Positions 8,436-18,822 are shown, counted from the first letter of the stretch. The stretch is DNA of 64,000 bases from Echinicola vietnamensis DSM 17526 (GCF_000325705.1 NC_019904.1:380001-444000), one strand, 5' to 3'. A program made the numbers and translations. The notes: generated from the letters alone by a model not told the origin.

Positions 8436-9359
8436 ATGAAACACTTCCTAACCCATATTACACTCGCTGCCTATCTTTTTTTGGCAGCGAGTACGGTGGC
8501 CCTCGGTCAAACGAAAATCGAAAAGACTTTCGAAAACATCCATAAGCTGGATATCGAAGGCGGCAGCATCGAAATTTCCTATGAAGGAAATCCTGGTCAA
8601 GATCAGATCGAGGTAATAGCAGATTTGGGGAATGACGAAGAAGCCGGCAAAAACCTGGTCTTTGTGACCATTGGGAACACCCTCAAAATCTCCTATCAAA
8701 CGCCTCCCAACAGCTGGAAAAACAACCATAGAGGCAGACGATATGTACACATTACAGGACCGGAAGAGATCGAATTTAGTGCGGTCAACTCTTCAGGAAA
8801 GATGCATGTCCGCATGGTTAAATCTGACAAAATTTACCTAAAAGCCAGTTCTGGAATAATCGAAGCAGAAGACCTTACCGGCGACTTGGACATCAAGGCT
8901 TCCTCTGGAAAAATATCTGTCAGCCGTGTCACCGGAAATGTGCTCTGCAAGGTCAGCAGTGGCATGGCATCCCTCGAATACATCAAAGGCAATACGGACA
9001 TCAGCTCTAGCAGTGGAAAAGTAGAAGCCGAACACATCGCAGGTGAAGTAAATATCAGCGTGACTTCCGGAAGTGCTTCACTCGAAGACGTCTCTACCAT
9101 AGGCAGCATGAAACTTTCCTCTGGGCATGTAAAAGCAAAAAAGGTAGGGTTTGGGCCAAACACCAGCTTTAATGGCAATTCGGGAGCCTTTCACATCAAG
9201 GCCCAAGCAGATTTGGACAAGTATAATTACGACTTGAGGGCTGGCAGCGGCATGGTAAAAGTAGGTGGGAGTAATTCCAGCGACCACTTGGTCATTAACA
9301 ATCAAGCCCCTTATACCATCACCGGAAAAATTGGCTCGGGCATGATCTCCATCGAGTAA
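8436..9359 (+). CDS. DUF4097-type beta-helix/repeat exported protein
   Basis: The 307-aa protein begins with a signal peptide (AAYLFLAASTVALGQ). The rest is a run of short beta repeats such as YLKASSGIIEAEDLTG, DIKASSGKISVSRVTG and DISSSSGKVEAEHIAG, the SSGxIxxxxxxG pattern of DUF4097/DUF4098 solenoids. The repeats number about eight from residue 110 to the end. Such proteins are frequently encoded at the end of sigma/anti-sigma operons in Bacteroidota and may be envelope-stress outputs, but no biochemical activity is known. It is the last gene of this operon. Confidence 0.85.
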   Translation: MKHFLTHITLAAYLFLAASTVALGQTKIEKTFENIHKLDIEGGSIEISYEGNPGQDQIEVIADLGNDEEAGKNLVFVTIGNTLKISYQTPPNSWKNNHRGRRYVHITGPEEIEFSAVNSSGKMHVRMVKSDKIYLKASSGIIEAEDLTGDLDIKASSGKISVSRVTGNVLCKVSSGMASLEYIKGNTDISSSSGKVEAEHIAGEVNISVTSGSASLEDVSTIGSMKLSSGHVKAKKVGFGPNTSFNGNSGAFHIKAQADLDKYNYDLRAGSGMVKVGGSNSSDHLVINNQAPYTITGKIGSGMISIE

Positions 9360-9606
9360 GTCGGCCAACTTCGTGTGATCATAAAGTAAACAGAGATCAG
9401 GCGGAAAAGTTGGGGGCTAGGCTATTTCGATGGCTAAATTTATGGCTTTCCCCCGTTGGCTTCTATTCGGTCACGGATGAAGGCTGACAAGAACAGATCA
9501 GTGCCTAAGGCATTGCCAAGCTGTGCTCATCCTTTTTTTCAGCTGTGGCTCAAATAGTTTTAATACCTCCTTTTAGGGAAGCCCCCAGCATATGGATTGC
9601 TCCCTC

Positions 9607-9658
9607 AATGGCGCCAAGGAAAAGATGAAAGACACCTTTTCCTTGGCGCCATTTTTTT
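9607..9658 (+). terminator. strong rho-independent terminator
   Basis: An 18-bp perfect stem (AATGGCGCCAAGGAAAAG with its complement at 9636 to 9653) has an 11-base loop and is followed by a T-run to 9658. It lies about 250 bases after the DUF4097 stop and directly abuts the stop codon of the convergent gene at 9657. Confidence 0.85.
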
Positions 9659-10136
9659 ATCCTTCCCGAACTTTCAGGCCTTCTACGGCCTCTCTATCCT
9701 CACCCTTAAGCCGTAGTAAACGGATAATCCTGTCAGGGGTAGGCTTGGCCAAGGAGGTCAAAATCAACGTGACGGCATAGGCAACCGTAAATCCGGGATT
9801 CTCATAAACGATCAGGCCAAAGGCACATAAAAATCCCGCTATGAACAACTGCCAAAAGCGGGCCATCGTCAGTCGCCCATACTCCTGAACCTTGTCCTCT
9901 ATCGGGATGTCACGCCCCTTTATGGTTTTCATCCCACGGTTAAACCTCACATAGCTGAAGGCAAGTAACACGATGATGGCCGCCAACACCACGCCATTCA
10001 GCCATGCGGGAAAGGATGGAATGGAAAGTTCCATGTTACCGCTCGTAGTGTAAAGGTATGCAAAGGCAAATACAGGAAGCGGAATCGCTATCAATATCAA
10101 CACATTACGCTCCAATATCCAATATTTCTGTTTCAT
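9657..10136 (-). CDS. small integral membrane protein of unknown function
   Basis: The 159-aa protein has about four hydrophobic helices (VLILIAIPLPVFAFAYLY; LNGVVLAAIIVLLAFSYV; WQLFIAGFLCAFGLIVY; FTVAYAVTLILTSLA) and a charged C-terminal tail (RIIRLLRLKGEDREAVEGL). The middle loop DIPIEDKVQEYGRL is the most polar conserved-looking part. I do not recognise a named family. It starts 10 bases after the stop of the reductase gene, so both are probably one transcript, which hints at a membrane redox or accessory role but does not prove it. Confidence 0.75.
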   Translation of the reverse strand: MKQKYWILERNVLILIAIPLPVFAFAYLYTTSGNMELSIPSFPAWLNGVVLAAIIVLLAFSYVRFNRGMKTIKGRDIPIEDKVQEYGRLTMARFWQLFIAGFLCAFGLIVYENPGFTVAYAVTLILTSLAKPTPDRIIRLLRLKGEDREAVEGLKVREG

Positions 10137-10146
10137 GCTTACTCCC

Positions 10147-11259
10147 TTATCCGATATCTACTTTTACATCTCCGCTCTTAGGGTACGACACACAGCACAG
10201 GATGTAGCCGTCTTTCTTTTCTCCATCCGAAAGCCCGGCATCCTGCTCCATCTTCACCTCTCCACTGGACAGTCGTCCGCGACATGCAGTGCAGAGACCA
10301 CTTTGGCAACTGTAAGGCATGTCATAGCCCTCATCCAAGCCTGCTTCCAGTATGGTTTTGCCTGGTGGCACCTCAAAGGTGTGTTCTTCCCCTTCCAGGT
10401 CAATGGTCACCGATCTGGTCAGGGCAGGTTGGTCAGCAGCATCCGTCTCCGCCTCCTTTTCTGCTTCTTCAGAAGAAGAGGTATAAAAGCTTTCCCGATG
10501 GATGTTTTCATGCGGCACGTCCAACTTTAACAAGGCCTCTACACTGGCCTCCATCAATCCCTCAGGTCCACATAAATAATACAATTCCTTATCGGCTGCA
10601 GCAAAATGCTTTTCTTCCAGCACTTGCTCGATCATTTGCTCGTCCAATCTCCCCTGCAAGCCCGACCAATCACCGGAAGGCCTGGAAAGGGTGTGGACCA
10701 CTTCAAAACGTCTTTTTTGCTCGTTTACGAGCTTTTGGATGGCCTGGTCAAAAATCACCTGCTCTTCCGAACGGTTGCAGTAGATCAGCGTCACCTTGGA
10801 CTCGGGTTCATTGATCAGGACTGATTTAGCAATGCCCATGATCGGAGTAATGCCACTTCCTCCCGCGATCATGATAAAGTGATTTTTATTTTTGGAATGG
10901 AAGTCTGCCGTAAAATGTCCCATGGGCTTCATCACCTCGATGGTCTTTCCCGGCTTTATGGATTCATTGAGGTAATTGGAGACCACGCCACCTGCTATCC
11001 GCTTCACTGTGATCCCCGGATGCGGATCCACATACGGCGAGGTACATAGGCTGTAGGAGCGGCGTTCTTCCTTGCCATTGATGTCCAGGATCAAGGTCAG
11101 GAACTGTCCCGGCTTATACTCCAAATAAGGCTCTGGCTGCTCAAAATAAATCGTGACTGCATCGGGTGTTTCCCTTACCACTTCACGAACTTTCAGGGAT
11201 AAATACTGACTACCCCTCTTCTTCTCTCCTTTATGCTTTTTGAATAAATTGAATATCAT
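10147..11259 (-). CDS. flavin reductase with C-terminal 2Fe-2S ferredoxin domain (PaaE-like)
   Basis: The ATG at 11259 gives 370 residues; the upstream alternative at 11283 adds eight residues without support. The FAD-binding motif RRSYSLCTSP and the NAD(P) region IAGGSGITPIMGIAKS mark a ferredoxin-NADP reductase-type module (about residues 20 to 260). The C-terminal domain has the plant-type 2Fe-2S signature CQSGLCTACRG plus a later cysteine in YILCCV. The order FAD, NAD, 2Fe-2S is that of PaaE/Hmp-like electron-transfer subunits. A linker rich in Glu and Ala (SSSEEAEKEAETDAADQ) joins the two parts. The partner oxygenase or desaturase is not next to it, so the electron acceptor is unknown. 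Confidence 0.88.
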   Translation of the reverse strand: MIFNLFKKHKGEKKRGSQYLSLKVREVVRETPDAVTIYFEQPEPYLEYKPGQFLTLILDINGKEERRSYSLCTSPYVDPHPGITVKRIAGGVVSNYLNESIKPGKTIEVMKPMGHFTADFHSKNKNHFIMIAGGSGITPIMGIAKSVLINEPESKVTLIYCNRSEEQVIFDQAIQKLVNEQKRRFEVVHTLSRPSGDWSGLQGRLDEQMIEQVLEEKHFAAADKELYYLCGPEGLMEASVEALLKLDVPHENIHRESFYTSSSEEAEKEAETDAADQPALTRSVTIDLEGEEHTFEVPPGKTILEAGLDEGYDMPYSCQSGLCTACRGRLSSGEVKMEQDAGLSDGEKKDGYILCCVSYPKSGDVKVDIG

Positions 11260-11512
11260 TGTTTTATGTCGTAAATGAAACACGCATCCTTTCAGGCATC
11301 AAAATTAAGACCGATTTTTTAAAAACCATTTTAATCCCCAAGTAAAATCCCTTTTTAAACTACACACCACCAAAAGAGGTTCAACTTTCAGGAAGAAACT
11401 ATAGCCCTTAAAAATATTTTTCTTCTGGTGTAGCGTTTTTGCAGATGCTTACGTTTCGAGAACAAAACCTGTTTATCAGAAAGAGAGTAAAATAGATTAA
11501 ACCAACGTGATT

Positions 11513-12265
11513 ATGTTAACGCGATTAAACAAAACCAATTTCCTTACCAAATGGAAAAAAAGTCTAGGACTTCTTTTCCTTGCGCTTTCACCCCTTTTGA
11601 TCACCAGCTGCTTGGATGACGACGAAATCGATTACTATGACGGTCCGCTAGCCTATGTATCCTTTTATCATGGATCTCCCGAAACTGGAGCAGTGACCAT
11701 TTATGCAGATGGCGTCAGCAAGCCTCCCTACAGTACTTACGACTTTAAGTACACTGATTATTTCAACTATGGTAATTTCTATACCGGAGAAAGAACCCTT
11801 TCTTTCAAAAACAGAAATGCCAATAATTCATTATTGGATACGACGGTGACCCTTGAAGAAAATCAAGTGTACTCTTTTTTCTTTATTGATGGGGAGGATG
11901 CCGATATGGGGATCGTACAAGCCGAAGATGACTGGGATTCCCCCGCAGCGGACAAGGCTCTCGTCCGACTGGTAAACCTGTCTCCAGACGCTCCGGCACT
12001 GGACCTGTATATCAATGATGAAGAAACTCCTCTTTTTGATGGAGAAGCTTTCAAGAGTGTCACTGATTTTGTGGAGATCGATGCTGACCTGACCACCTTC
12101 ACCGTGGAAGGTACCGGAGAGATCAGCCTCACTGCAGAAGACCTTGACCTCCGTGCTGAGCGGGTATATACCGTCATCGTAAGAGGTTATGTCAATCCGG
12201 AAAGCGGGGCAACATCAGAAAAAAACCTCAGCATTCAGGTTATCAGAAATTACCCCAATTATTAA
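11513..12265 (+). CDS. DUF4397-domain lipoprotein
   Basis: The ATG at 11513 is used because the only alternative in frame is a GTG two codons earlier. The 250-aa protein has a lipoprotein signal (FLALSPLLITSC) followed by an acidic stretch (LDDDEIDYYDG). It then has two beta domains with the DUF4397 pattern (AYVSFYHGSPETGAVTIYADG and VRLVNLSPDAPALDLYIND). These proteins sit in the outer membrane or on the cell surface and have no known enzyme activity. The gene stands alone, flanked by divergent promoters on the left and a terminator on the right. Confidence 0.85.
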   Translation: MLTRLNKTNFLTKWKKSLGLLFLALSPLLITSCLDDDEIDYYDGPLAYVSFYHGSPETGAVTIYADGVSKPPYSTYDFKYTDYFNYGNFYTGERTLSFKNRNANNSLLDTTVTLEENQVYSFFFIDGEDADMGIVQAEDDWDSPAADKALVRLVNLSPDAPALDLYINDEETPLFDGEAFKSVTDFVEIDADLTTFTVEGTGEISLTAEDLDLRAERVYTVIVRGYVNPESGATSEKNLSIQVIRNYPNY

Positions 12266-12298
12266 AATATTGCTAAACCAACACGTTTGATTTTTAAG

Positions 12299-12326
12299 AG
12301 GCTGCTCAAAGGGCAGCCTTTTTTTA
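12299..12326 (+). terminator. rho-independent terminator after DUF4397 gene
   Basis: The stem AGGCTGC pairs with GCAGCCT across the 7-base loop TCAAAGG. Eight T residues follow, 34 bases after the stop codon. Confidence 0.85.
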
Positions 12327-12507
12327 TGCATGCCACCTCGGCCTTTCGGCCGTGCTCAGGAGCCGGTTCCAAGGCATCACCGGAGAAATGCCCACCATTG
12401 ACCTTGAATCAGATGAAAAAGGCACCTCAATCGACGTTACTTTTTTCATAAAACCTATCCCGCTTGAAATTACCATCAAATTAAAGGGCTTTTAAGCATT
12501 AAACATT

Positions 12508-12515
12508 TATTTTTG
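12508..12515 (+). promoter_or_regulatory. candidate -7 box of purB promoter
   Basis: TATTTTTG fits TAnnTTTG and would give a 5' leader of about 25 bases before the purB start at 12547. No good -33 TTTG is at the expected distance, so this is a tentative call. Confidence 0.4.
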
Positions 12516-12546
12516 CATCGTCATACAATTTCAAAAAAGCATCACC

Positions 12547-13890
12547 ATGAATTTAAATACGCTGACAGCAGTATCCTCAGTAGACGGAAGATACGGAAGC
12601 AAAACCGCTCCCTTGAGAGCTTACTTTTCTGAATTTGCCCTTATCAAATACCGGGTAAAGGTGGAAGTGGAATATTTCATTGCCCTGTGTGAACTTCCCT
12701 TACCTCAGCTCACCGGCATCTCGAAAGATATTTTCCCAAAGCTACGGGCGATCGTTGACGACTTTTCGGAAGAAGATGCAGCGGCCATCAAAGAAATCGA
12801 AAAGACCACTAACCACGATGTAAAAGCGGTCGAATATTTCCTTAAAGAGGCTTTTGACAAACTGGGGCTGGAAGCACAAAAAGAATTCATCCATTTTGGC
12901 TTGACATCTCAGGACATCAACAATACCGCGACGCCCCTCATGCTGAAAGGAGGAATGGAACGTGTGATGCTACCGGTGTTGGTAGAAGTCATTTCCAAAC
13001 TCCACAGCCAAGTAGAAGAGTGGAAGGACATTTCCATGCTGGCCAAAACCCATGGCCAACCTGCTTCTCCCACACGATTGGGAAAGGAATTCCAAGTTTT
13101 TGTCACGCGGTTGGAGAACCAGCTGAACCTGCTGCAGCAAGTCCCTTACTCGGCCAAATTCGGTGGTGCCACAGGCAATATGAATGCCCATAAGGTGGCC
13201 TATCCCAACCAAGAATGGAATGCTTTTGCCAACAACTTTGTGCAAAATCACCTTGGCTTGGAGCGAAGCTTTCCTACCACCCAAATCGAACATTACGATA
13301 ACCTGGCGGCCACATTTGATGGGCTGAAACGCATCAATACCATCCTGCTGGACCTTTCCAAGGACGTTTGGCAATACGTCAGCATGAATTACTTCAAGCA
13401 AAAAATCAAAGCGGGGGAAGTCGGCTCTTCTGCCATGCCACACAAGGTCAACCCCATCGACTTTGAAAATGCTGAAGGCAACCTTGGCATTGCCAATGCC
13501 CTATTGGAGCACTTGGCCGCCAAACTTCCCATTAGCCGTCTGCAACGTGACCTGACGGACAGCACGGTTTTGCGGGTAATCGGAGTGCCTTTGGCCCATA
13601 TGCTGATTTCCTTCGAATCCCTCAAAAAAGGCTTGGGCAAACTTGAACTTAACAAAGCTGCCATCGATGCGGATTTAGAGGACAATTGGGCCGTAGTGGC
13701 AGAAGCCATTCAAACCATCCTTAGAAGAGAAGGATACCCCAAACCTTATGAAGCGCTCAAGGATCTCACCCGTACCAACACGCACATTACCCAAGAATCC
13801 ATTCAGGATTTTATTGAGACCTTGAATGTTTCTGATGATGTTAAAGCAGAATTGAAGGGCATTACACCTTTTAACTATACTGGTATTTAA
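12547..13890 (+). CDS. purB: adenylosuccinate lyase
   Basis: The 447-aa protein carries the fumarase/aspartase superfamily signature GSSAMPHKVNP at residues 293 to 303 and the catalytic THGQPASPT around His169. It also has the N-terminal SSVDGRYG that is typical of the Escherichia coli-like PurB branch. It catalyses two steps: SAICAR to AICAR plus fumarate in purine synthesis, and adenylosuccinate to AMP. The enzyme is a cytoplasmic homotetramer in studied members. Length is complete and no residue looks missing. It is a single-gene unit here with no purine-biosynthesis neighbours. Confidence 0.97.
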   Translation: MNLNTLTAVSSVDGRYGSKTAPLRAYFSEFALIKYRVKVEVEYFIALCELPLPQLTGISKDIFPKLRAIVDDFSEEDAAAIKEIEKTTNHDVKAVEYFLKEAFDKLGLEAQKEFIHFGLTSQDINNTATPLMLKGGMERVMLPVLVEVISKLHSQVEEWKDISMLAKTHGQPASPTRLGKEFQVFVTRLENQLNLLQQVPYSAKFGGATGNMNAHKVAYPNQEWNAFANNFVQNHLGLERSFPTTQIEHYDNLAATFDGLKRINTILLDLSKDVWQYVSMNYFKQKIKAGEVGSSAMPHKVNPIDFENAEGNLGIANALLEHLAAKLPISRLQRDLTDSTVLRVIGVPLAHMLISFESLKKGLGKLELNKAAIDADLEDNWAVVAEAIQTILRREGYPKPYEALKDLTRTNTHITQESIQDFIETLNVSDDVKAELKGITPFNYTGI

Positions 13891-14050
13891 CGCATAAAAG
13901 AAGATCGATCCTTAGACGGACATATGATGTACAGCGATCCTGTTTTGAAAAAACGGGCTCGCCGTACTTTTTTAATGCCTGTTCTTATCATTCTGCTCTT
14001 CCCACTCCTTACTAATGGATTGGGAAATTACCACAGGAGAAACATGAAAC

Positions 14051-14995
14051 TTAAGGGTGCTGCCCCGTTTGTTTTGGTAAAAAAATCTCTGCCATCATAC
14101 ACCTAACGCCTCCTCCCCCGACCTTTTCAATGGTAGGAATTTTAGCAACAACCACCTCTGTATACTTCTCGATCACCTGCCGCTGGCCTTGCTTAAGGCT
14201 TTGATATGCTGTTTCGGACATCACGGTGATTTTTTTCCCGTTTTCACCGTCCACCTCCAACATATTGCCGGCAAAGGCAAATTTCTGGGGAATGGTGATG
14301 GGCACCACCTTTTTCCCCGAACCTTCCAAGGACTCCTTTACCCATTGCTTGACAGATTTACCCACAATGCTGTCCAGACAGACCACCGCAAGCTGGCTGC
14401 CAACATGCATCATGACATTCGTATGGTAAACGGGGATTTTAGAAGAGGAATGGACCGCACGAAAACTTACCACCTGATAGTCCATTAACCGCTCAAAATA
14501 GTGAAGCGGCTCCGGATGGGTGCGTTCAGAAAGACAAGCATACGCGATTTTATGCTCCCTGTCCAGCACCATACTGCCGGTACTTTCCAAAAACTGCTGC
14601 GCATCCTCAAAAAAAGTAAAATCTACAAGTTCATCGACCCTAAAACCTTCGACGCCCAATATGTCTACCAGGTCTTTTCTCCTTTCCTTCCTTCTCACCG
14701 GGGAAAGCATCGGATACCATAACAATCTGCCATCTTCGTGCGTGCTGAACCAATTATTCGGAAAAACCGCATCAGGTTTTACGGGAAGGGGGCTGTCCTG
14801 AGCGACAATTACGCGAACGCCCTTCTTTCGGAGCAAGGCCACAACATCGTCAAATTCTTGTTCAGCCACCTGTTGGATTTCAGCTGTGCTCCTGGCATCC
14901 TCTTGCTGGTAACTATTGTCTAGGGCCGTTTCCGGATTAAAGCCAAAAGCTGCCGGACGGACCATTAGGATGGTAGAAGTAGTTTGTGCACACAT
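14051..14995 (-). CDS. ctlX: CtlX-type arginine-deiminase-related hydrolase
   Basis: The 314-aa protein has the amidinotransferase/dimethylarginase fold motifs: FPNNWFSTHEDG near residues 80 to 90, STGSMVLDREHK in the middle, YHTNVMMHVG with a catalytic histidine, and a C-terminal catalytic Cys at about position 299 in GGGGVRCMMAEI. This set matches the group annotated as citrulline-utilization hydrolase CtlX and arginine deiminase-related proteins. The family acts on guanidino or ureido groups; the true substrate here is not proven. It is transcribed away from purB and stands 60 bases from the following gene on the same strand. Confidence 0.85.
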   Translation of the reverse strand: MCAQTTSTILMVRPAAFGFNPETALDNSYQQEDARSTAEIQQVAEQEFDDVVALLRKKGVRVIVAQDSPLPVKPDAVFPNNWFSTHEDGRLLWYPMLSPVRRKERRKDLVDILGVEGFRVDELVDFTFFEDAQQFLESTGSMVLDREHKIAYACLSERTHPEPLHYFERLMDYQVVSFRAVHSSSKIPVYHTNVMMHVGSQLAVVCLDSIVGKSVKQWVKESLEGSGKKVVPITIPQKFAFAGNMLEVDGENGKKITVMSETAYQSLKQGQRQVIEKYTEVVVAKIPTIEKVGGGGVRCMMAEIFLPKQTGQHP

Positions 14996-15054
14996 GATGA
15001 TCCCGTTATTGATAACCTTTTGGCAAGGTACAAACTACCGTTCACCAAGCCCTG

Positions 15055-15969
15055 CTATTTTTTATAATATTGATAAAGCACTGGCTTTATTCGAAACCTC
15101 TCTTCACTAAGGGAAAAAAAGCTGCTGCCGTTTTTTGAAAAGGCTAGGGCTTCCCCTTGCGGCTCGGGCACATATGGCAACTGGACTGGTTTTCTCGAAA
15201 GGGCTTCCCATAAGGACTCTCCTTCTTCTCGTGTCCAGTAATAGATTACCCAATAGTTTTTGATGATAATTTCTTTGCCGTCCGGCGAAATATCACCTGC
15301 TACGGACATGGTGATGGGGAGTTTGCCTACAGGCTCTAGCACCGCTTCCTGCTCCTCTAGCTTTTGAGCTGGAACTCGGTACAGCATATTACTGGAGTCA
15401 CGCTTACTGACGATATAGACATCCCCATTCCAAGGATCGACCATCAATGTCTCAGCATCCTTGGGGCCATCCGGGTACGTCAATTTGATGGTTTGAGGCT
15501 GTACATGAATGTCTACACTATCGACCGTAGGCTCCTCAAATCTCAGCAAGCCGATGGATGGGTATTTGCCGTCATTATCACCAATTTCGCCGACATACAC
15601 ATAGGACTTTTCGCCCGCTGCATCAGGCCCCACTGCCATATCCTCCCAGTCACGGTTATAGGTGCTGTCCAAAATGATCTTGCCGGTCAAGGCTCCAGTA
15701 GCGTCCAGCTTATAAATGATGGGTTTCCCTCCGCTGTCATTGTGTGCGTACAGCACATTATCATGGGTTTTGCTTACCGCCAACCCACTGGCTTCATCCA
15801 AAAACTTTCGATTTACTTCTCCCATTTCCTTTCCACTGGAATAGATCGAATCCACCACCTGAGGATTGATCCGCACATGGTACTTGCTGTATATCTTCTC
15901 CGATAGCAGATAAGGCATCAGCGACACCAGAAAGGTAAGTTTCAATATAACCTGGAACATAAATTTCAT
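15055..15969 (-). CDS. exported beta-propeller-like protein
   Basis: The ATG at 15969 gives 304 residues beginning with a hydrophobic signal segment (FQVILKLTFLVSLMPYLL). The remainder shows propeller-like strands with repeating aromatic and Asp residues: LDEASGLAVSKTHDNVLYAHNDSG, DWEDMAVGPDA, YVGEIGDNDG, DAETLMVDPWNGDVYIVSK, and LSVAGDISPDG-like segments toward the end. The pattern EASGLAVS plus HNDSGG resembles SdiA-regulated or esterase-like phytase propellers, but no metal-binding catalytic set is clear. It likely sits in the periplasm or outer membrane. The stop lies 60 bases before the start of the ctlX-type gene. Confidence 0.7.
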   Translation of the reverse strand: MKFMFQVILKLTFLVSLMPYLLSEKIYSKYHVRINPQVVDSIYSSGKEMGEVNRKFLDEASGLAVSKTHDNVLYAHNDSGGKPIIYKLDATGALTGKIILDSTYNRDWEDMAVGPDAAGEKSYVYVGEIGDNDGKYPSIGLLRFEEPTVDSVDIHVQPQTIKLTYPDGPKDAETLMVDPWNGDVYIVSKRDSSNMLYRVPAQKLEEQEAVLEPVGKLPITMSVAGDISPDGKEIIIKNYWVIYYWTREEGESLWEALSRKPVQLPYVPEPQGEALAFSKNGSSFFSLSEERFRIKPVLYQYYKK

Positions 15970-16156
15970 CACCCAAAATTAACAAAAAGGAGACCAAATC
16001 CACTCGCTGTCAGGTAAATGACATGTTAAATTATGTAAACGTCTCGATGATGTAACCCATTGGAATAAAATGGTCAATCAAGGCCCCAATACTATAAAAA
16101 CAGGAATCAAGTAGAAATAGGAATTGCTCCATGATTCATCCACTTTTTACTAGATC

Positions 16157-16188
16157 AAAAAAAAAGTGGCCCCAATTGGAGCCACTTT
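16157..16188 (-). terminator. rho-independent terminator of clpC
   Basis: Read on the minus strand, an 8-bp stem AAAGTGGC/GCCACTTT with an inner CC/GG pairing is followed by a run of nine T residues. It begins 24 bases after the clpC stop codon. Confidence 0.85.
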
Positions 16189-16211
16189 AAAAATAAACCG
16201 TCTATTAAAAT

Positions 16212-18740
16212 CTAATCTGCTTTTTCCTTTTTCTTAACAGAAATATTCAACTCATCTCCTTTACCGGGATAATCAGCTTTGATCACATCCCCTTCGGAAA
16301 GATCTCCCTTGAGAATTTCCTCTGCAATGGCATCTTCCAAATACTTCTGTATCGCCCTGTTCAATGGTCTGGCGCCATATTGCTGATCATAACCTTTATC
16401 GGCCAAGAAATCCTTAGCCTTATCGCTCAGTTCAATCTTATAGCCCAGTTCAGTGATCCGGCTAAACAGTTTCTCCAAGGTGATATCAATGATTTTATGG
16501 ATATCATCCTTGTTAAGGGAGTTAAACACCACCACGTCATCCAGCCTGTTCAAGAACTCTGGGCTGAATGCCTTTTTCAAGGCACTTTGGATGGTAGATT
16601 TCATGACTTCGTCCATATTCTCCTGTTTTGCCTTGGAGGCAAAACCGATACCGGCACCGAAGTCCTTCAAGTCTCTCACTCCGATATTGGACGTCATGAT
16701 GATCACGGTATTTCTGAAATCCACACGCCTTCCAAGACCGTCTGTCAAGATCCCATCGTCAAGCACTTGAAGTAGTAAATTGAAGACGTCAGGGTGCGCT
16801 TTTTCGATCTCGTCCAGCAAGACCACAGAATACGGCTTTCGTCGGACCTTTTCGGTCAACTGCCCACCTTCTTCATAGCCTACATAGCCGGGAGGTGCTC
16901 CCACCAAACGGGATACGCTGAATTTCTCCATGTACTCAGACATGTCTATCCTCACCAAGGAATCTTCCTTGTCAAACAAGTAGGTAGCCAAAGTCTTGGC
17001 CAATTCTGTTTTGCCCACTCCTGTAGGGCCTAGGAAAACAAATGAACCAATGGGTTTTTTAGGATCCTTTAACCCTACTCGGGTACGCTGAATGGCCTTG
17101 GTAAGCTTCTTGATGGCATCGTTTTGCCCGATGACCTTGTCTTGAAGTTCTATTCCCATATTGAGCAGCTTGTTGCCTTCTTTTTGGGCAATTCGCTTGG
17201 CAGGGATTCCAGTCATCATGGCAATCACTTCGGCCACGTTATCTTCTTCTACCGTGTAACGTTTGGTTTTGCTTTCTTCTTCCCACTTGGCTTTTGCATT
17301 CTCCAGTTGCTCAAGGAGTTTTTTCTCCCGATCCCTTAGCTGCGCAGCCTCTTCATACTTTTGGCTTTTCACCACACGGTTTTTCTCTACCTTGATGTTT
17401 TCTACCTCTTCTTCCAATTTCAGGATTTCATCCGGCACATGGATATTATTGATGTGCACGCGGGCACCAGCCTCATCCAAGATATCGATGGCCTTGTCTG
17501 GCAGGAAGCGGTCAGAAATATATCTATCGGACAATTTCACACAAGCATCGATCGCCTCAGGGGTGTAATTCACATTGTGGTGATCCTCGTATTTGTCCTT
17601 AATGTTATTCAAGATTTGTACAGTCTCCTCAGGAGTGGTAGCATCCACCATGACCATCTGGAACCTTCTGGCCAGGGCACCATCTTTTTCGATGTATTGA
17701 CGGTACTCATCCAAGGTAGTGGCTCCGATGCATTGGATTTCACCCCTTGCAAGGGCAGGTTTGAACATGTTGGAAGCATCCAGCGAACCACTGGCTCCTC
17801 CGGCTCCCACGATGGTGTGCAGCTCATCGATGAAAAGGATAACGTTTGGAGATTTCTCCAGTTCATTCATCACTGCTTTCATCCGCTCCTCAAACTGGCC
17901 ACGGTACTTGGTACCGGCCACCAATGATGCCAAATCAAGCGTCACTACGCGCTTATTAAACAGCACGCGGGAAACTTTCTTTTGAACTATTCTCAGTGCC
18001 AGTCCTTCGGCAATGGCCGTTTTACCCACACCGGGTTCACCGATCAGGATAGGGTTGTTTTTCTTCCTCCTGGACAGGATCTGCGCCACCCGCTCGATTT
18101 CTTTTTCCCTACCGATGATGGGATCCAGCTTGTCATCTTCTGCCATTCGGGTAAGGTCCCGGCCAAAGTTATCCAGCACGGGTGTCCTGGACTTCTCGGT
18201 AGAGCCTTTGCCTCCCCCTCCGGAAGAACCACCGGAGCTACCAAAGAGCTTGCTACTCTCCTCATCCGTATCATCCGCCTCAGCTCCAGAGCGGGGCGTC
18301 TGATCGGTTTGGAATTCCAGCATTTCCTTCACCGTATCGTAGGTCGTATCGAATTTATGCAGGATCTGGGTAGCGATGTTGTCTTCATCCCTGAGGATGG
18401 AGAGCAACAGGTGCTCTGTTCCGATAAGTTGGCTTTTAAATATCTTAGCTTCCAAATAAGTAATTTTCAGCACTTTTTCAGATTGCCTGGTCAGGGGGAT
18501 ATTGGCCAAATTCTTCACGTTGTGATTGGCCGTCCCTTTCACCGCACGCTCCACGGAGTTACGAAGCTCATCCAAAGGCACTCCTAATTTCTTCAATATG
18601 GAAACAGCGACACCTTCTCCTTCACGGATCATGCCCAGCAAGAGATGTTCTGTCCCTATATAATCGTGACCCAAGCGCAAAGCTTCTTCACGACTTAGAG
18701 AAATCACCTCCTTGACTCTATTTGAAAATTTTGCTTCCAT
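16212..18740 (-). CDS. clpC: ATP-dependent Clp protease ATP-binding subunit ClpC
   Basis: The 842-aa protein has the full Clp/Hsp100 class-1 layout. A double Clp N-domain opens it ([20 protein letters not shown] and a second copy with [12 protein letters not shown]). AAA+ domain 1 has Walker A GEPGVGKT, a UVR-type coiled segment ([20 protein letters not shown]) lies between the two ATPase domains, and AAA+ domain 2 has GPTGVGKT and the ClpC/B arginine-rich end [12 protein letters not shown]. The UVR segment separates ClpC from ClpB, which has a longer middle domain. It unfolds substrates for ClpP in the cytoplasm. A Gly-rich linker at residues about 160 to 175 joins the N-domain to AAA1. Its terminator lies directly downstream. 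Confidence 0.96.
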   Translation of the reverse strand: MEAKFSNRVKEVISLSREEALRLGHDYIGTEHLLLGMIREGEGVAVSILKKLGVPLDELRNSVERAVKGTANHNVKNLANIPLTRQSEKVLKITYLEAKIFKSQLIGTEHLLLSILRDEDNIATQILHKFDTTYDTVKEMLEFQTDQTPRSGAEADDTDEESSKLFGSSGGSSGGGGKGSTEKSRTPVLDNFGRDLTRMAEDDKLDPIIGREKEIERVAQILSRRKKNNPILIGEPGVGKTAIAEGLALRIVQKKVSRVLFNKRVVTLDLASLVAGTKYRGQFEERMKAVMNELEKSPNVILFIDELHTIVGAGGASGSLDASNMFKPALARGEIQCIGATTLDEYRQYIEKDGALARRFQMVMVDATTPEETVQILNNIKDKYEDHHNVNYTPEAIDACVKLSDRYISDRFLPDKAIDILDEAGARVHINNIHVPDEILKLEEEVENIKVEKNRVVKSQKYEEAAQLRDREKKLLEQLENAKAKWEEESKTKRYTVEEDNVAEVIAMMTGIPAKRIAQKEGNKLLNMGIELQDKVIGQNDAIKKLTKAIQRTRVGLKDPKKPIGSFVFLGPTGVGKTELAKTLATYLFDKEDSLVRIDMSEYMEKFSVSRLVGAPPGYVGYEEGGQLTEKVRRKPYSVVLLDEIEKAHPDVFNLLLQVLDDGILTDGLGRRVDFRNTVIIMTSNIGVRDLKDFGAGIGFASKAKQENMDEVMKSTIQSALKKAFSPEFLNRLDDVVVFNSLNKDDIHKIIDITLEKLFSRITELGYKIELSDKAKDFLADKGYDQQYGARPLNRAIQKYLEDAIAEEILKGDLSEGDVIKADYPGKGDELNISVKKKEKAD

Positions 18741-18822
18741 TTAGTTCCTTTCTGAATTGTTAATAATTCTCTATATAATTTTACCGAATTTGTTTTAAAA
18801 ACACAATCCTTTTGCAGATTGT

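Noticed and set aside
13924..14106. 60-aa open frame on the plus strand after purB
   Set aside because: It overlaps the 3' end of the ctlX-type gene on the other strand, has a tail of low-complexity residues and shows no family pattern.
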